The notes: generated by a model from the sequence alone, not told the origin. Shown: positions 1 to 6,578, counted from the stretch's first letter. The stretch is DNA of 10,584 nt from JBOFLO01 sp051657905 (GCA_051657905.1 JBOFLO010000010.1:1-10584); one strand, 5' to 3'. A program made the numbers and translations.

Positions 1-304
1 AAAGTTTCCCTGGGGTGATGGAGCCGAAATCTTCAGTACCACCGCGATTATAAATAATCACAGGGATTTTTCCGGAAATTTCTTTGGGTTCAATTAAAAA
101 TCCCTCCACTTTAACGGGTTGAGAATTAGGTGCTGTGGATTGATAAACTAAACGATATACATTTAGATGCTCTGCATTCTCTTCGGCAAACTTTAAACTT
201 TCTGGGCTTGCTGACTGCAAAATCTCCTGTTTAACTTCTTCAGTTAATTCCAGTTTTTCGATGCTGATGAGGCTTGGATGCTGTAAATTTAAAGTTTTGG
301 ACAT
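1..304 (-). CDS. Alpha/beta hydrolase, prolyl oligopeptidase (S9)-type, N-terminal fragment
   Basis: An open frame reads leftward from an ATG at 304-302 to the window edge, giving about 101 residues without a stop; the rest lies outside. Residues 67-101 carry the recognisable part: VEGFLIEP, then a hydrophobic strand PVIIYNRGG (81-89) and DFG (92-94). A strand followed by NRGG before the first core helix is typical of S9-type alpha/beta hydrolases such as dipeptidyl/acylaminoacyl peptidase relatives, where it lies near the oxyanion hole. The Ser-Asp-His triad would be further downstream and cannot be checked, so peptidase and esterase activity cannot be told apart. No signal peptide or membrane segment is visible at the N-terminus, so it is probably cytoplasmic. 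The start has no Shine-Dalgarno sequence. It lies about 30 bases downstream of the end of a minus-strand intrinsic terminator. Confidence 0.75.
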   Translation of the reverse strand, partial: MSKTLNLQHPSLISIEKLELTEEVKQEILQSASPESLKFAEENAEHLNVYRLVYQSTAPNSQPVKVEGFLIEPKEISGKIPVIIYNRGGTEDFGSITPGKL

Positions 305-335
305 AAATTTATTTAAGTTGGCTGAATTGTAACAC

Positions 336-365
336 AAAAAGAACCCCCCATCCGAAGATGGGGGG
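336..365 (-). terminator. Intrinsic terminator with UUCG tetraloop, minus strand
   Basis: Read on the minus strand, a perfect 9-bp stem (CCCCCCAUC paired with GAUGGGGGG, positions 352-344 and 365-357) closes a UUCG loop with the favoured C-G closing pair. A U-rich tract (UUCUUUUU, 343-336) follows directly. The plus strand has no T tract after the stem, so it acts in one direction only. It ends a minus-strand transcript coming from the 370-900 region, where there is no convincing protein gene. It lies about 30 bases before the ATG of the S9-type hydrolase. Confidence 0.88.
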
Positions 366-780
366 CTTACAAATCTCGCCGGCCTGATGAGTTTTCGAAA
401 TTATAATTAAAATGAAAACTCCAGGTAATTTTTGTTTTTGTTTTTGTGGCGCTCTTACGAGCATTAAGAGATTTGCGGTGGATTGACCTATCCGATAGTT
501 TTTGCCGAACTTTGGCTGTTTTTTCCAGTCCTGCCACGGACCACCTGCCAGCAAGCTGGTAGCAATTGATAAAATTCATAAAGAATAGTTCAATCGCCAG
601 GTAACTTTGAGCGGATCTACAAATGGTCAAATAGTAAATCCAGCGTCCAGCAAAGACTGAGGGAAGACGAAATGTTCTAGGGCGTTATACTCCAAAATGA
701 ACGACACTTCTGACTTAAATATGATTGAAGTCTGAGAAAGTGGTCAATATTGAGGCAACCACTTCGACTCCCAATCAGTC
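336..780 (-). ncRNA. Candidate structured non-coding RNA, unknown class
   Basis: The minus strand here can form many helices. (a) 723-776 is a long hairpin: 723-727/772-776, 728-732/766-770 and 737-744/758-765. (b) 611-619 pairs with 635-644 with one bulge. (c) 562-569 pairs with 590-597. (d) 545-562 is a hairpin with a CUUG loop. (e) 527-531 pairs with 538-542. (f) 452-457 pairs with 465-470. (g) 389-396 pairs with 414-421, a perfect 8 bp. Longer-range helices 477-481/541-545 and 447-451/595-599 could close a multibranch domain. Five pairs (728/770, 737/765, 564/595, 617/637, 527/542) are G-U on the minus strand but A-C mismatches on the plus strand, which points to the minus strand as the RNA. 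An A-rich linker lies at 429-445, and a strong terminator supplies the 3' end. The 5' end is uncertain and could reach about 907. I found no tmRNA, RNase P, SRP or tRNA signatures. Confidence 0.55.
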
Positions 781-787
781 TCTACAA

Positions 788-881
788 TTTTTATTTTTGT
801 TTCAAGGATCTGATTTGAATTACTTATTTTGAGTAATTCATTTTGAATTCCTTTAGAATCTTTAGCTTTTTATTTTTGTTT
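788..881. repeat. Two copies of a 15-base A/T-rich direct repeat
   Basis: The plus-strand word TTTTTATTTTTGTTT occurs at 788-802 and again at 867-881, 79 bases apart. A related run of T5 blocks separated by single G lies at 429-445. On the minus strand these read as A-rich stretches between hairpins, as expected of unpaired linkers in a structured RNA. Low complexity means chance or slippage could also explain them. Confidence 0.45.
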
Positions 882-913
882 GCTAGTAAGTTTCTTTTTT
901 TGAAATTCAGAGC

Positions 914-941
914 ATGATACCAAATACAAAATTTAACGCAA
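914..941 (-). promoter_or_regulatory. Weak candidate promoter for the minus-strand RNA
   Basis: On the minus strand, TTGCGT (941-936) and TATCAT (919-914) are separated by 16 bases, resembling a sigma70 -35/-10 pair. Transcription would start near 907 and give an RNA of about 570 bases ending at the UUCG terminator. AT-rich DNA yields such matches by chance, so this is only a lead. Confidence 0.2.
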
Positions 942-1042
942 GAAGTGAGTATAGACGAAAGCAGCAAAATGTGGTCTAAATCAGGGTTGTTGGGTTGATT
1001 TTACCTGGGGCAAGCCAATTCTATTTTTCTTTGGGAAAGTTG

Positions 1043-1062
1043 TCTTGATTAGAAAATCAAGA
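1043..1062. repeat. Perfect 8-bp inverted repeat upstream of the 226-residue gene
   Basis: TCTTGATT (1043-1050) and AATCAAGA (1055-1062) are perfect inverted copies around a 4-base AGAA loop. No T tract follows on either strand, so it is not an intrinsic terminator. It overlaps a possible -35 box (TTGATT, 1045-1050), which would suit an operator site or a leader hairpin. Confidence 0.4.
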
Positions 1063-1074
1063 AAATGATAGAAA
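1045..1074 (+). promoter_or_regulatory. Weak candidate promoter for the 1099-3178 gene pair
   Basis: TTGATT (1045-1050) is followed after 18 bases by TAGAAA (1069-1074), with an extended -10 TG at 1066-1067. This would place transcription start about 20 bases before the ATG at 1099. The -10 match is poor and the region is AT-rich. Confidence 0.25.
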
Positions 1075-1098
1075 TAAAGCTTATTTAAATCTAATTAT

Positions 1099-1779
1099 AT
1101 GCGGGAAAACTTAGATAAAGCAGAAAAAATTAGCACTGTCTCGCTGGAAGAAAGAGATAAACTGGTGAAAAGTGCCTCCTTTCAGAAATTGATTGAATTT
1201 ATGGAGGCGGGGAATAAGCTGTTTTTGGAGAAAAGTAAGGGTGAGATAGTGGAGTTAACTTTTAATTCTGAAAAAGAACTTTGTTATGTGACAGGTAGTG
1301 GACCAGGCAGAAATATTAAATTATTGGGTTATTTTGACAATGAAGATTTGACTGAGGATTGTAAAGGAGCATTAGGGGAATATCTTGCTGGACAACTGCA
1401 AAGAACACCAGAAATGGCTCCAGCAATCAGTATGGTTAGACTAGCTGCGAGTGTGGGAATTAATAATCAAATTAGACCTAAGCCCCTCTATTCTAGGGTG
1501 ATAAATTTTAATTATGATCAAATGAAGGATCAGGAAGAGAATGCAAGGAAAATTTATATAGAAATCTCCAATCATTTGTATGTTAAGCAACTTACTCATT
1601 TTCTAAACAGCAATACTTATGAGGAGTTACAAGCTGAAATAGAAATACCGTCGGACATTTTGTTTGCCGAAAAAGTGCGAGAAAAACTGGCATTAAATGC
1701 TGATTTAAGATGGAGATTTGAGCCTGGTAAAAGATCAGGAGTGTGCTGGTTGATTGTGAGAAGACGGAAAAAATGGTAG
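1099..1779 (+). CDS. Hypothetical protein, 226 residues, no recognised family
   Basis: I do not recognise this protein. It is soluble-looking: no signal peptide and no membrane segment. The N-terminal 60 residues are charged and probably helical. Residues 49-82 look like a short beta region with a glycine-rich turn (GSGPGR, 66-71). A hydrophobic helical stretch follows (about 89-120), and the C-terminal third is mixed. The protein ends in a strongly basic tail, RRRKK then W (221-226), which might bind nucleic acid or acidic lipid; that is inference only. The ATG at 1099 is the first of a frame with coding-like composition, but no Shine-Dalgarno sequence precedes it. The oxidoreductase gene starts 25 bases after its stop, so the two are probably cotranscribed. 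Confidence 0.72.
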   Translation: MRENLDKAEKISTVSLEERDKLVKSASFQKLIEFMEAGNKLFLEKSKGEIVELTFNSEKELCYVTGSGPGRNIKLLGYFDNEDLTEDCKGALGEYLAGQLQRTPEMAPAISMVRLAASVGINNQIRPKPLYSRVINFNYDQMKDQEENARKIYIEISNHLYVKQLTHFLNSNTYEELQAEIEIPSDILFAEKVREKLALNADLRWRFEPGKRSGVCWLIVRRRKKW

Positions 1780-1804
1780 AATATGGGGATTTATTTATAC
1801 TTTT

Positions 1805-3178
1805 ATGGAAAGTCCCAATTCATCGCCGTGGTTGAGAGAATTGAAGTCAATACGTCCTACTAATGTGCTTGAGAAAGATGTAGTAACAGAGGTGGTGATT
1901 GTTGGTGGTGGGATTGCAGGAATGGCGTCGGCTTTCTATATATTAAGAGATACTAAGAAAAAAGTATTATTATTAGAGGCGGGGAAAATTGCCAATGGGG
2001 CGACTGGGCATAATGCGGGGCAATTGGTGGCGGAATTTGAAAAATCTTTTACTGATATTGCTAAAGAGTATGGGGCGGACTTGGCTTGTAGGGCACAGGA
2101 TGAGCTATTGCAAACTTGGGATTTGATTGATGAAATTTTTAAGGAGGGGCAGTTGAAGACACCTTACTTTAAATTTGCTGGGCATTATGGATTGGCTAGT
2201 GTAGAGGAAATTTTGGAGTTTTTGAGTACGAAAAAGATTGAAAAGGAGTATGGCTTGAAATCGGAGAATTTGCTGGTGGCGGACTTGCCTGAGTTGCTTT
2301 CAAAAATACCTGCAGAATACAAAGAGTTTTATGTGGTGATTCCTCATAAAAAAGTTTTGGTAGAGATGGAAACCAATAATAAAAATTACATTGCTTACAC
2401 CGCTTCGTTAAAAGGATGTATGAACAGTGCTTTATTCACTGAAGAATTGGCCGGTTATTTGCTGAATAAATATCCGGATAGATTTGAGTTATATGAGAAG
2501 AGTAAAGTGGATAAATTAGTTTTGAAAAAGAAAGGGGCGAGCCTGCTGGTGGGAGGAAATTTGGTGGATTGTCAAAGAGTGGTTTTGTGCACGAATGGGT
2601 TTGAGCAATTCAAGATTAGTAATATGGAAGGTAAGGAAATTGATGCGAAATATCATGAGAATGTCTATGGGATTGTGGGATATATGGCTGGATATAAAGA
2701 AAATTCCGATAAGCCGCCGGGGGCCTTAGCATATTTTTCCGGAAAAACTTTAAATATAGATGATCCGTATTTTTATTTAACTCGTAGACCTTATCAGGAA
2801 AATATTGATAATAAATATAATTTAGTTTGTATTGGTGGGCCGGAAACGAGATTGCCGGATTATGCAAAATATAATCGTGAGAATACTTATCCGACTGAGG
2901 CGAAACAAAGTATTGATGAATTTATTAAAAAGAATTTGAAGTTGGATGTGAAAGATAATATTGAATATAGATTTTTCTGGCATGGGCTAATGGGCTACAC
3001 TAAAAATGGATTGAGAATGATTGGGCCGGACCCATGCAATAGAGTGTTGCTATATAATTTGGGGTGTAATGGGATTGGAATTATTCCTTCTATTTTGGGT
3101 GGGAAGAAAGTTGCTCAATTTCTGACCGGGAAAAAGATGAGGAAGTCGGTTTTTGATCCATTTAAGGATTTTTGCTAA
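1805..3178 (+). CDS. FAD-dependent oxidoreductase, DAO family (PuuB/glycine oxidase-like)
   Basis: This 457-residue protein has the layout of the DAO family, flavoenzymes that usually oxidise amines or amino acids. An N-terminal Rossmann strand carries the dinucleotide-binding motif GGGIAG (34-39), followed by LLLEAG with E58 placed to bind the FAD ribose. GATGHNAGQ (65-73) matches the position of the SGRNGGQ segment in PuuB-type enzymes. VVLCTNG lies in the middle of the chain. The C-terminal FAD-contact region has WHGLMGYT (392-399), RMIGPD and GCNGIG (420-425). The length is normal for the family and all these motifs look intact. There is no signal peptide, so it is probably cytoplasmic or peripheral. 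The substrate cannot be told, because family members act on sarcosine, D-amino acids, glycine or gamma-glutamylputrescine. No Shine-Dalgarno sequence precedes the ATG; a TATACT lies at 1796-1801, too close to the start for a normal leader. Confidence 0.88.
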   Translation: MESPNSSPWLRELKSIRPTNVLEKDVVTEVVIVGGGIAGMASAFYILRDTKKKVLLLEAGKIANGATGHNAGQLVAEFEKSFTDIAKEYGADLACRAQDELLQTWDLIDEIFKEGQLKTPYFKFAGHYGLASVEEILEFLSTKKIEKEYGLKSENLLVADLPELLSKIPAEYKEFYVVIPHKKVLVEMETNNKNYIAYTASLKGCMNSALFTEELAGYLLNKYPDRFELYEKSKVDKLVLKKKGASLLVGGNLVDCQRVVLCTNGFEQFKISNMEGKEIDAKYHENVYGIVGYMAGYKENSDKPPGALAYFSGKTLNIDDPYFYLTRRPYQENIDNKYNLVCIGGPETRLPDYAKYNRENTYPTEAKQSIDEFIKKNLKLDVKDNIEYRFFWHGLMGYTKNGLRMIGPDPCNRVLLYNLGCNGIGIIPSILGGKKVAQFLTGKKMRKSVFDPFKDFC

Positions 3179-3217
3179 GCGCTGCGGAAATATTGATTGA
3201 TTAAAGTCACTTGAGTT

Positions 3218-3244
3218 GCCCTAGGAAAAGGGCTATTTTGTTTT
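3218..3244 (+). terminator. Probable intrinsic terminator after the oxidoreductase gene
   Basis: GCCCT (3218-3222) pairs with AGGGC (3229-3233) around a six-base loop. The T-rich run TATTTTGTTTT (3234-3244) follows. The stem is only 5 bp but GC-rich in an AT-rich context, and it lies 40 bases after the stop codon, between two plus-strand genes. It probably separates the oxidoreductase unit from the 680-residue gene. Confidence 0.55.
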
Positions 3245-3268
3245 CTGCTTTAAAATTAAGTAAAAGTC

Positions 3269-5311
3269 ATGCACAAAATATTACCAAGTTTAGAAGATGC
3301 TTCCAATTTAACTTTTGAGGAGGCCTTGAAGTACGCGGGGGCATTACCGGGAGGAGATTTGCCACGCAGTAAAGAGGCTTTGAAGGATTATGAAAGAATT
3401 TATAAAGATGAAAATGGTGAGAATTTGCCGGAAATTTTAGTGAGACTGAGATTGATGGAAATGAGAGAGAGAATTGCGGCTAAGGTTGAGCAGGTTGCTG
3501 CAATTAAAGATAAATTGAAAAATGATGGGTTAAACAGAAGTGCTAAATTGGCTGAGGAAAGAACTTGGGATAGAAAAGTTTTGGAAACTGGATTTTTGCC
3601 GAAGGGGGAATTTTGCAAGGAGAAGAGAACGGTGGGGAAAATGACTCAGGAAATTCTCAGCACGGATTATGAATTGGTAGGAGGGCTTGGTAATTATGAT
3701 GCTGATAAAGCTGTGATTGATCCGATGAAAATCACTGATAAATTATTGGAGAATTTGGGATTGGAACAATTTGTGCCGGAGAAAAAAGCTGGTGAATTGG
3801 ATAAATTGGCGCGCAGGGCGGAGGCTATTTCGGAAATTAAGGAGATGTTGGGGAATTTAGATCCTTTGAAATTAAGTGGGCGCGCGGGGAGAGGGAGAGA
3901 TTTTTTGAGATTATTTACTATTACCGAGGGCGAATATGCCGGATATGTTTTGGGGACTCAGGTGAATCATGGGAAGAAATTGCTGTTTAGAACGGATTTG
4001 CATGGGGCAGCGAGACGATTGGATATTATTGATCAAGGATATGGCGAGGAAATGAGTGAGCTGGTGGGTATAAATCATCGGGTTATTTTAGCCAAGGGAT
4101 TACTGGAACATGGGAAAAAAGAAATTTATAGAGCTTTTCAGGAATATCAGGAAATGCAAAAGAAGGGCGAAGTTGGTGTTATGAAAAAACCAGAAATGAT
4201 GCATAAGTATGAGAGAATTATTGCAGAATTATTGGAGAGTTTGGGAGATGTAATTAATGGGGAAAAACTAAAAATTCAAAATCAATTGGAGCAAAGCGCT
4301 GATTTGATTGAGAAAAGAATTAGACCGGCTAGGGTTAAAACTGTTAAAGGGCAAAAAGTGGAAACTCCAGCTCAAGAGTATGAAACTATTAATATTGAGG
4401 CAAAGTTGGCTAGATTATCGGCAATTCATGACTCAATTACTAAGAGAATCAAGGAAATTAGATCTATTCAAACTTATTTATTGGCGGATGAGCAGGTATT
4501 GAAAGACAAAATTGATAATATGGAAGCGCCGTTTGTTGATTTTATTAAGACTGTGGAGGGAATGCATGAACAGTTCAAGGTTTATAGTGATAAAGGTATG
4601 ACTGCTCAGGAAGGATTTTCTGTAGCAAAAAATTTGGATGTTATGATTGTCACTGCATTTAAAAATAGCTTCCCAGAGGGGAAAGCCTATTTAGAACCTT
4701 ATGCTAGTTTTAAGGCTAAGATGTTAGAGCAGACTCAAAAAACAATTGCTTTACTAGTTGATAAGGCGGCGAGTATTAATAGTGAGGTAGAAGCGAAATT
4801 AGATAAGCAAGATGCAGCTGAAGTGGCTAAAGAATTTACCAAAATTTATTTAATAGCGAAGATTGTTGGTTTGCATAAGGACTTACAGGGGTTTTATGCG
4901 GGGAATTTGAGTGGTGAGGATAGAGAGATGGGTGAAAAAGCTTTGAAAGAGATTGAAGAAATTAAGGCAAAGTTTGGGAAGAGAGAGGTGGCGCCGCAGG
5001 TGGAGGTCAAGGATTTCGCTGATCAATATGATGAATTTTATCATTTGGTGAATAGTTTAAGGAAAAAAACTGTGGAGATTAATCAAAAAAACAGGGAAAT
5101 AGAGGAAATAACCGAGCAGCTGGAAGAAATGAAAGGGGCGGATGTGTTGGAATTGCAGGATATTAAAAAGAAGATGGTGGGGCTGGAAAAAGAAAAGAGA
5201 CGCTTGAAAAATGCTGCTAAAGAAAGGTTTAGAAATTTTGATTTCGCCAAGATGATTAGGGGTTTGGAAATTAATTCAAGTGAAGGGCAGGAGGCGGGAA
5301 AACCTAATTAG
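3269..5311 (+). CDS. Large helical protein with C-terminal coiled coil, unknown function
   Basis: I do not recognise a family for this 680-residue protein. It lacks a signal peptide and any hydrophobic membrane segment, and is very rich in Lys, Glu and Leu. Residues 55-100 are a charged helical stretch. About 205-260 is the least helical part and might be a small folded alpha/beta domain (RLFTITEGEYAGYVLGT, then RTDLHG). Residues 265-420 are mainly helix. Residues 592-655 form a clear heptad-like coiled coil. It contains a single cysteine (C116) and a single tryptophan (W100). No Walker or zinc motif is visible. A structural, scaffolding or nucleoid-type role would fit, but that is inference. 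It is preceded by a terminator and followed by the atp promoter, so it is probably its own transcription unit. No Shine-Dalgarno sequence precedes the ATG. Confidence 0.78.
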   Translation: MHKILPSLEDASNLTFEEALKYAGALPGGDLPRSKEALKDYERIYKDENGENLPEILVRLRLMEMRERIAAKVEQVAAIKDKLKNDGLNRSAKLAEERTWDRKVLETGFLPKGEFCKEKRTVGKMTQEILSTDYELVGGLGNYDADKAVIDPMKITDKLLENLGLEQFVPEKKAGELDKLARRAEAISEIKEMLGNLDPLKLSGRAGRGRDFLRLFTITEGEYAGYVLGTQVNHGKKLLFRTDLHGAARRLDIIDQGYGEEMSELVGINHRVILAKGLLEHGKKEIYRAFQEYQEMQKKGEVGVMKKPEMMHKYERIIAELLESLGDVINGEKLKIQNQLEQSADLIEKRIRPARVKTVKGQKVETPAQEYETINIEAKLARLSAIHDSITKRIKEIRSIQTYLLADEQVLKDKIDNMEAPFVDFIKTVEGMHEQFKVYSDKGMTAQEGFSVAKNLDVMIVTAFKNSFPEGKAYLEPYASFKAKMLEQTQKTIALLVDKAASINSEVEAKLDKQDAAEVAKEFTKIYLIAKIVGLHKDLQGFYAGNLSGEDREMGEKALKEIEEIKAKFGKREVAPQVEVKDFADQYDEFYHLVNSLRKKTVEINQKNREIEEITEQLEEMKGADVLELQDIKKKMVGLEKEKRRLKNAAKERFRNFDFAKMIRGLEINSSEGQEAGKPN

Positions 5312-5385
5312 TTAGAGGTTAAATAAACTTAATTTGCAGCTTTTTAGGAGAAAACCGCTGGCAAAAAAAAGTTTTTCTTAGGGGC

Positions 5386-5413
5386 TTGCTTTTTTAAAGT
5401 GTGTGGGTAGAAT
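5386..5413 (+). promoter_or_regulatory. Sigma70-like promoter of the atp operon
   Basis: TTGCTT (5386-5391) and TAGAAT (5408-5413) are separated by 16 bases, a good -35/-10 pair. It lies between the 680-residue gene and the first atp gene. Transcription would start near 5420, giving a leader of about 45 bases. A 5-bp inverted repeat, GTCTG/CAGAC (5414-5418 and 5429-5433), lies directly after the -10 box and could be an operator or leader hairpin. Confidence 0.6.
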
Positions 5414-5454
5414 GTCTGCCGTCTTGAACAGACTGAATATTTTATCAAAGACTT

Positions 5455-5462
5455 AAGGAAAG
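5455..5462 (+). promoter_or_regulatory. Shine-Dalgarno site of the first atp gene
   Basis: AAGGAAAG lies just before the ATG at 5465. It is the only clear Shine-Dalgarno-like sequence in front of any gene in the window, and it supports the 5465 start. Confidence 0.6.
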
Positions 5463-5464
5463 TT

Positions 5465-5725
5465 ATGACAGAAAAAGCAAAAAAGCCAGAATTGTCGGAG
5501 AAAGGGAAGAAGTTGGATAATTTAATGTTTAAAGAACATTACAAGATTAGCTTGAGAGTTTTCGGAATTACTGTAGGGTGGGCGGTGGCGCTGGGTGCAA
5601 TTGGTTATATTCTCGATCAAATTTCTGGAAAGGCCCCAGCATTTACGATTTTGGGCGTAGTGGTTTCAATCCCCTTTGCTCAATATACAATTTATAAAAA
5701 CATTAAACGTTTAACTGAGATCTGA
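5465..5725 (+). CDS. atpI: AtpI/AtpZ-like ATP synthase accessory membrane protein
   Basis: An 86-residue protein with a basic N-terminus and two predicted membrane helices (about 30-51 and 58-77) joined by a short loop. The segment GAIGYILDQISGKAP then a hydrophobic TILGVVV helix matches the AtpZ/AtpI pattern of GxxxGxxxD followed by a second helix. Members of this family sit first in atp operons. They have been linked to c-ring assembly and, in some bacteria, Mg2+ or Ca2+ transport. The position, directly after the promoter and before atpB, supports the call. Its TGA stop overlaps the atpB start by one base (TGATG, 5723-5727), so translation is probably coupled. This is the only TGA stop in the window. 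AtpI and AtpZ cannot be separated with confidence at this length, although the short two-helix form is closer to AtpZ. Confidence 0.8.
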   Translation: MTEKAKKPELSEKGKKLDNLMFKEHYKISLRVFGITVGWAVALGAIGYILDQISGKAPAFTILGVVVSIPFAQYTIYKNIKRLTEI

Positions 5726-6540
5726 TGGATATTAGTTTATCGGCAAAAAATATTATCGAATTTGGTGGCTTTCACATTACAAATAGTGTGCTTGCTGGTT
5801 TGTTAACAAGTTTGATTGTAATGGTTATTATGATTTTGGCTGCTAAAAAGGCAAGTGTTATACCTGGCAGATTGCAAATGGCGATTGAAATGTTGATGAA
5901 AATGGTTTTGGATTTATTAGTTTCTGCTTATGGGAGCGAGGCAAGGGCTAGAAAGTATTTGCCTTTCTACATAACTTTATTTTTCTTTTTAATAATTGCT
6001 AATCAATTTTCCGTAATTCCATTGGTTACAAATCTAGTTACTCCGGAAGGTGTTTTATTTAAAGTTTCTACGGCTGACTTTAGCCAAACTATTGCGCTGG
6101 CTTTGATCTCGATAGTTGGGGCGCATGTGATTGCTTTTTCAATTCATCCGATCGGGCATATCGGCAGTTTTATTAAAATCGGACCATTGCTTAAATCCCG
6201 CAGTATTGGGGATGTGCTAAATGCTTTATTGGAATTATTTTTGGGGGTTTTGGATATTATTGGTGAAATTGCTAAAGTTATTTCTCTTTCGGCACGTTTG
6301 TTCGGGAATATTTTTGCCGGAGAAGTTATGGTGGCGGTAATTGCGGGAATTGCAGTGTTCACCTCCTATTTTGTACCAGTTCCCTTCTTGGCTTTGAGTA
6401 TTTTCTCCGGTTTTGTACAAGCCTTTGTGTTTATGATTCTTTCAATGCAGTTTATGGCCGGAACGATTAATAATGTTGTTGATAAACGCAAGGAAGAAGC
6501 GGCAAGCAGGTTGGAAGCAAAGAGTGTGCCTGCCATTTAA
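5725..6540 (+). CDS. atpB: ATP synthase Fo subunit a
   Basis: The 271-residue membrane protein forms the ion half-channels beside the c-ring. Hydrophobic segments run at about 20-40, 80-105, 120-145, 165-190, 195-217 and 220-245. The hallmark helix reads SLSARLFGNIFAGE (187-200), with R191 in the place of the essential stator arginine (E. coli R210) and E200 nearby. Q232 in GFVQAFVF matches the conserved Gln of the last helix (E. coli Q252). The length is normal for bacterial subunit a. The start overlaps the atpI stop by one base and has no separate Shine-Dalgarno site. The C-terminal tail (253-271) is charged. The identity is secure. Confidence 0.97.
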   Translation: MDISLSAKNIIEFGGFHITNSVLAGLLTSLIVMVIMILAAKKASVIPGRLQMAIEMLMKMVLDLLVSAYGSEARARKYLPFYITLFFFLIIANQFSVIPLVTNLVTPEGVLFKVSTADFSQTIALALISIVGAHVIAFSIHPIGHIGSFIKIGPLLKSRSIGDVLNALLELFLGVLDIIGEIAKVISLSARLFGNIFAGEVMVAVIAGIAVFTSYFVPVPFLALSIFSGFVQAFVFMILSMQFMAGTINNVVDKRKEEAASRLEAKSVPAI

Positions 6541-6578
6541 TTATATTTGTTACATATTATATTTTAACTATTAAAAAT
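6541..6578 (+). promoter_or_regulatory. A/U-rich leader before atpE, possible translation enhancer
   Basis: The 38-base gap between atpB and atpE is almost all A and T and has no Shine-Dalgarno motif. It contains TTTTAACT (6562-6569). In E. coli a U-rich stretch upstream of atpE raises translation so that c can be made in excess. A similar role here is inference from composition and position. Confidence 0.3.

Larger units (their letters stand above)
781..1098. other. Non-coding intergenic segment with hairpins and A/T-rich linkers
   Basis: I find no protein gene here. It contains a perfect 9-bp hairpin at 816-840 (loop 825-831), two identical copies of a 15-base T-rich word at 788-802 and 867-881, and a small stem around the second copy (TAGC at 863-866, GCTA at 882-885). 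A perfect 8-bp inverted repeat lies at 1043-1062. The left part may belong to the minus-strand RNA. The right part is the leader and promoter region of the gene starting at 1099. Confidence 0.5.

Noticed and set aside
384..400. CTGATGA followed by GAAA on the plus strand, as in a hammerhead ribozyme core
   Set aside because: Only six bases separate the two core boxes, leaving at most a one-pair stem II. No matching stem I or stem III with a cleavage triplet could be found.
309..630. Two minus-strand open frames of 81 and 87 codons in the intergenic region
   Set aside because: They overlap each other in different frames, cover the structured RNA helices, and one runs through the UUCG terminator. 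Their translations show no recognisable domain or coding-like pattern.
336..780. The structured RNA as tmRNA, RNase P RNA, SRP RNA or 6S RNA
   Set aside because: There is no tRNA-like end with CCA or T-arm motif and no tag frame ending in ALAA. The RNase P motifs GAAAGUCC and ACAGAA and the SRP GGAA/GCAGC loop are missing. The branched shape does not fit 6S RNA. A very divergent member cannot be fully excluded.
5334..5382. Terminator after the 680-residue gene
   Set aside because: A weak stem (AGC-TTTT with AAAA-cc-GCT) is followed by A-rich rather than T-rich sequence on the plus strand, so an intrinsic terminator is not supported.
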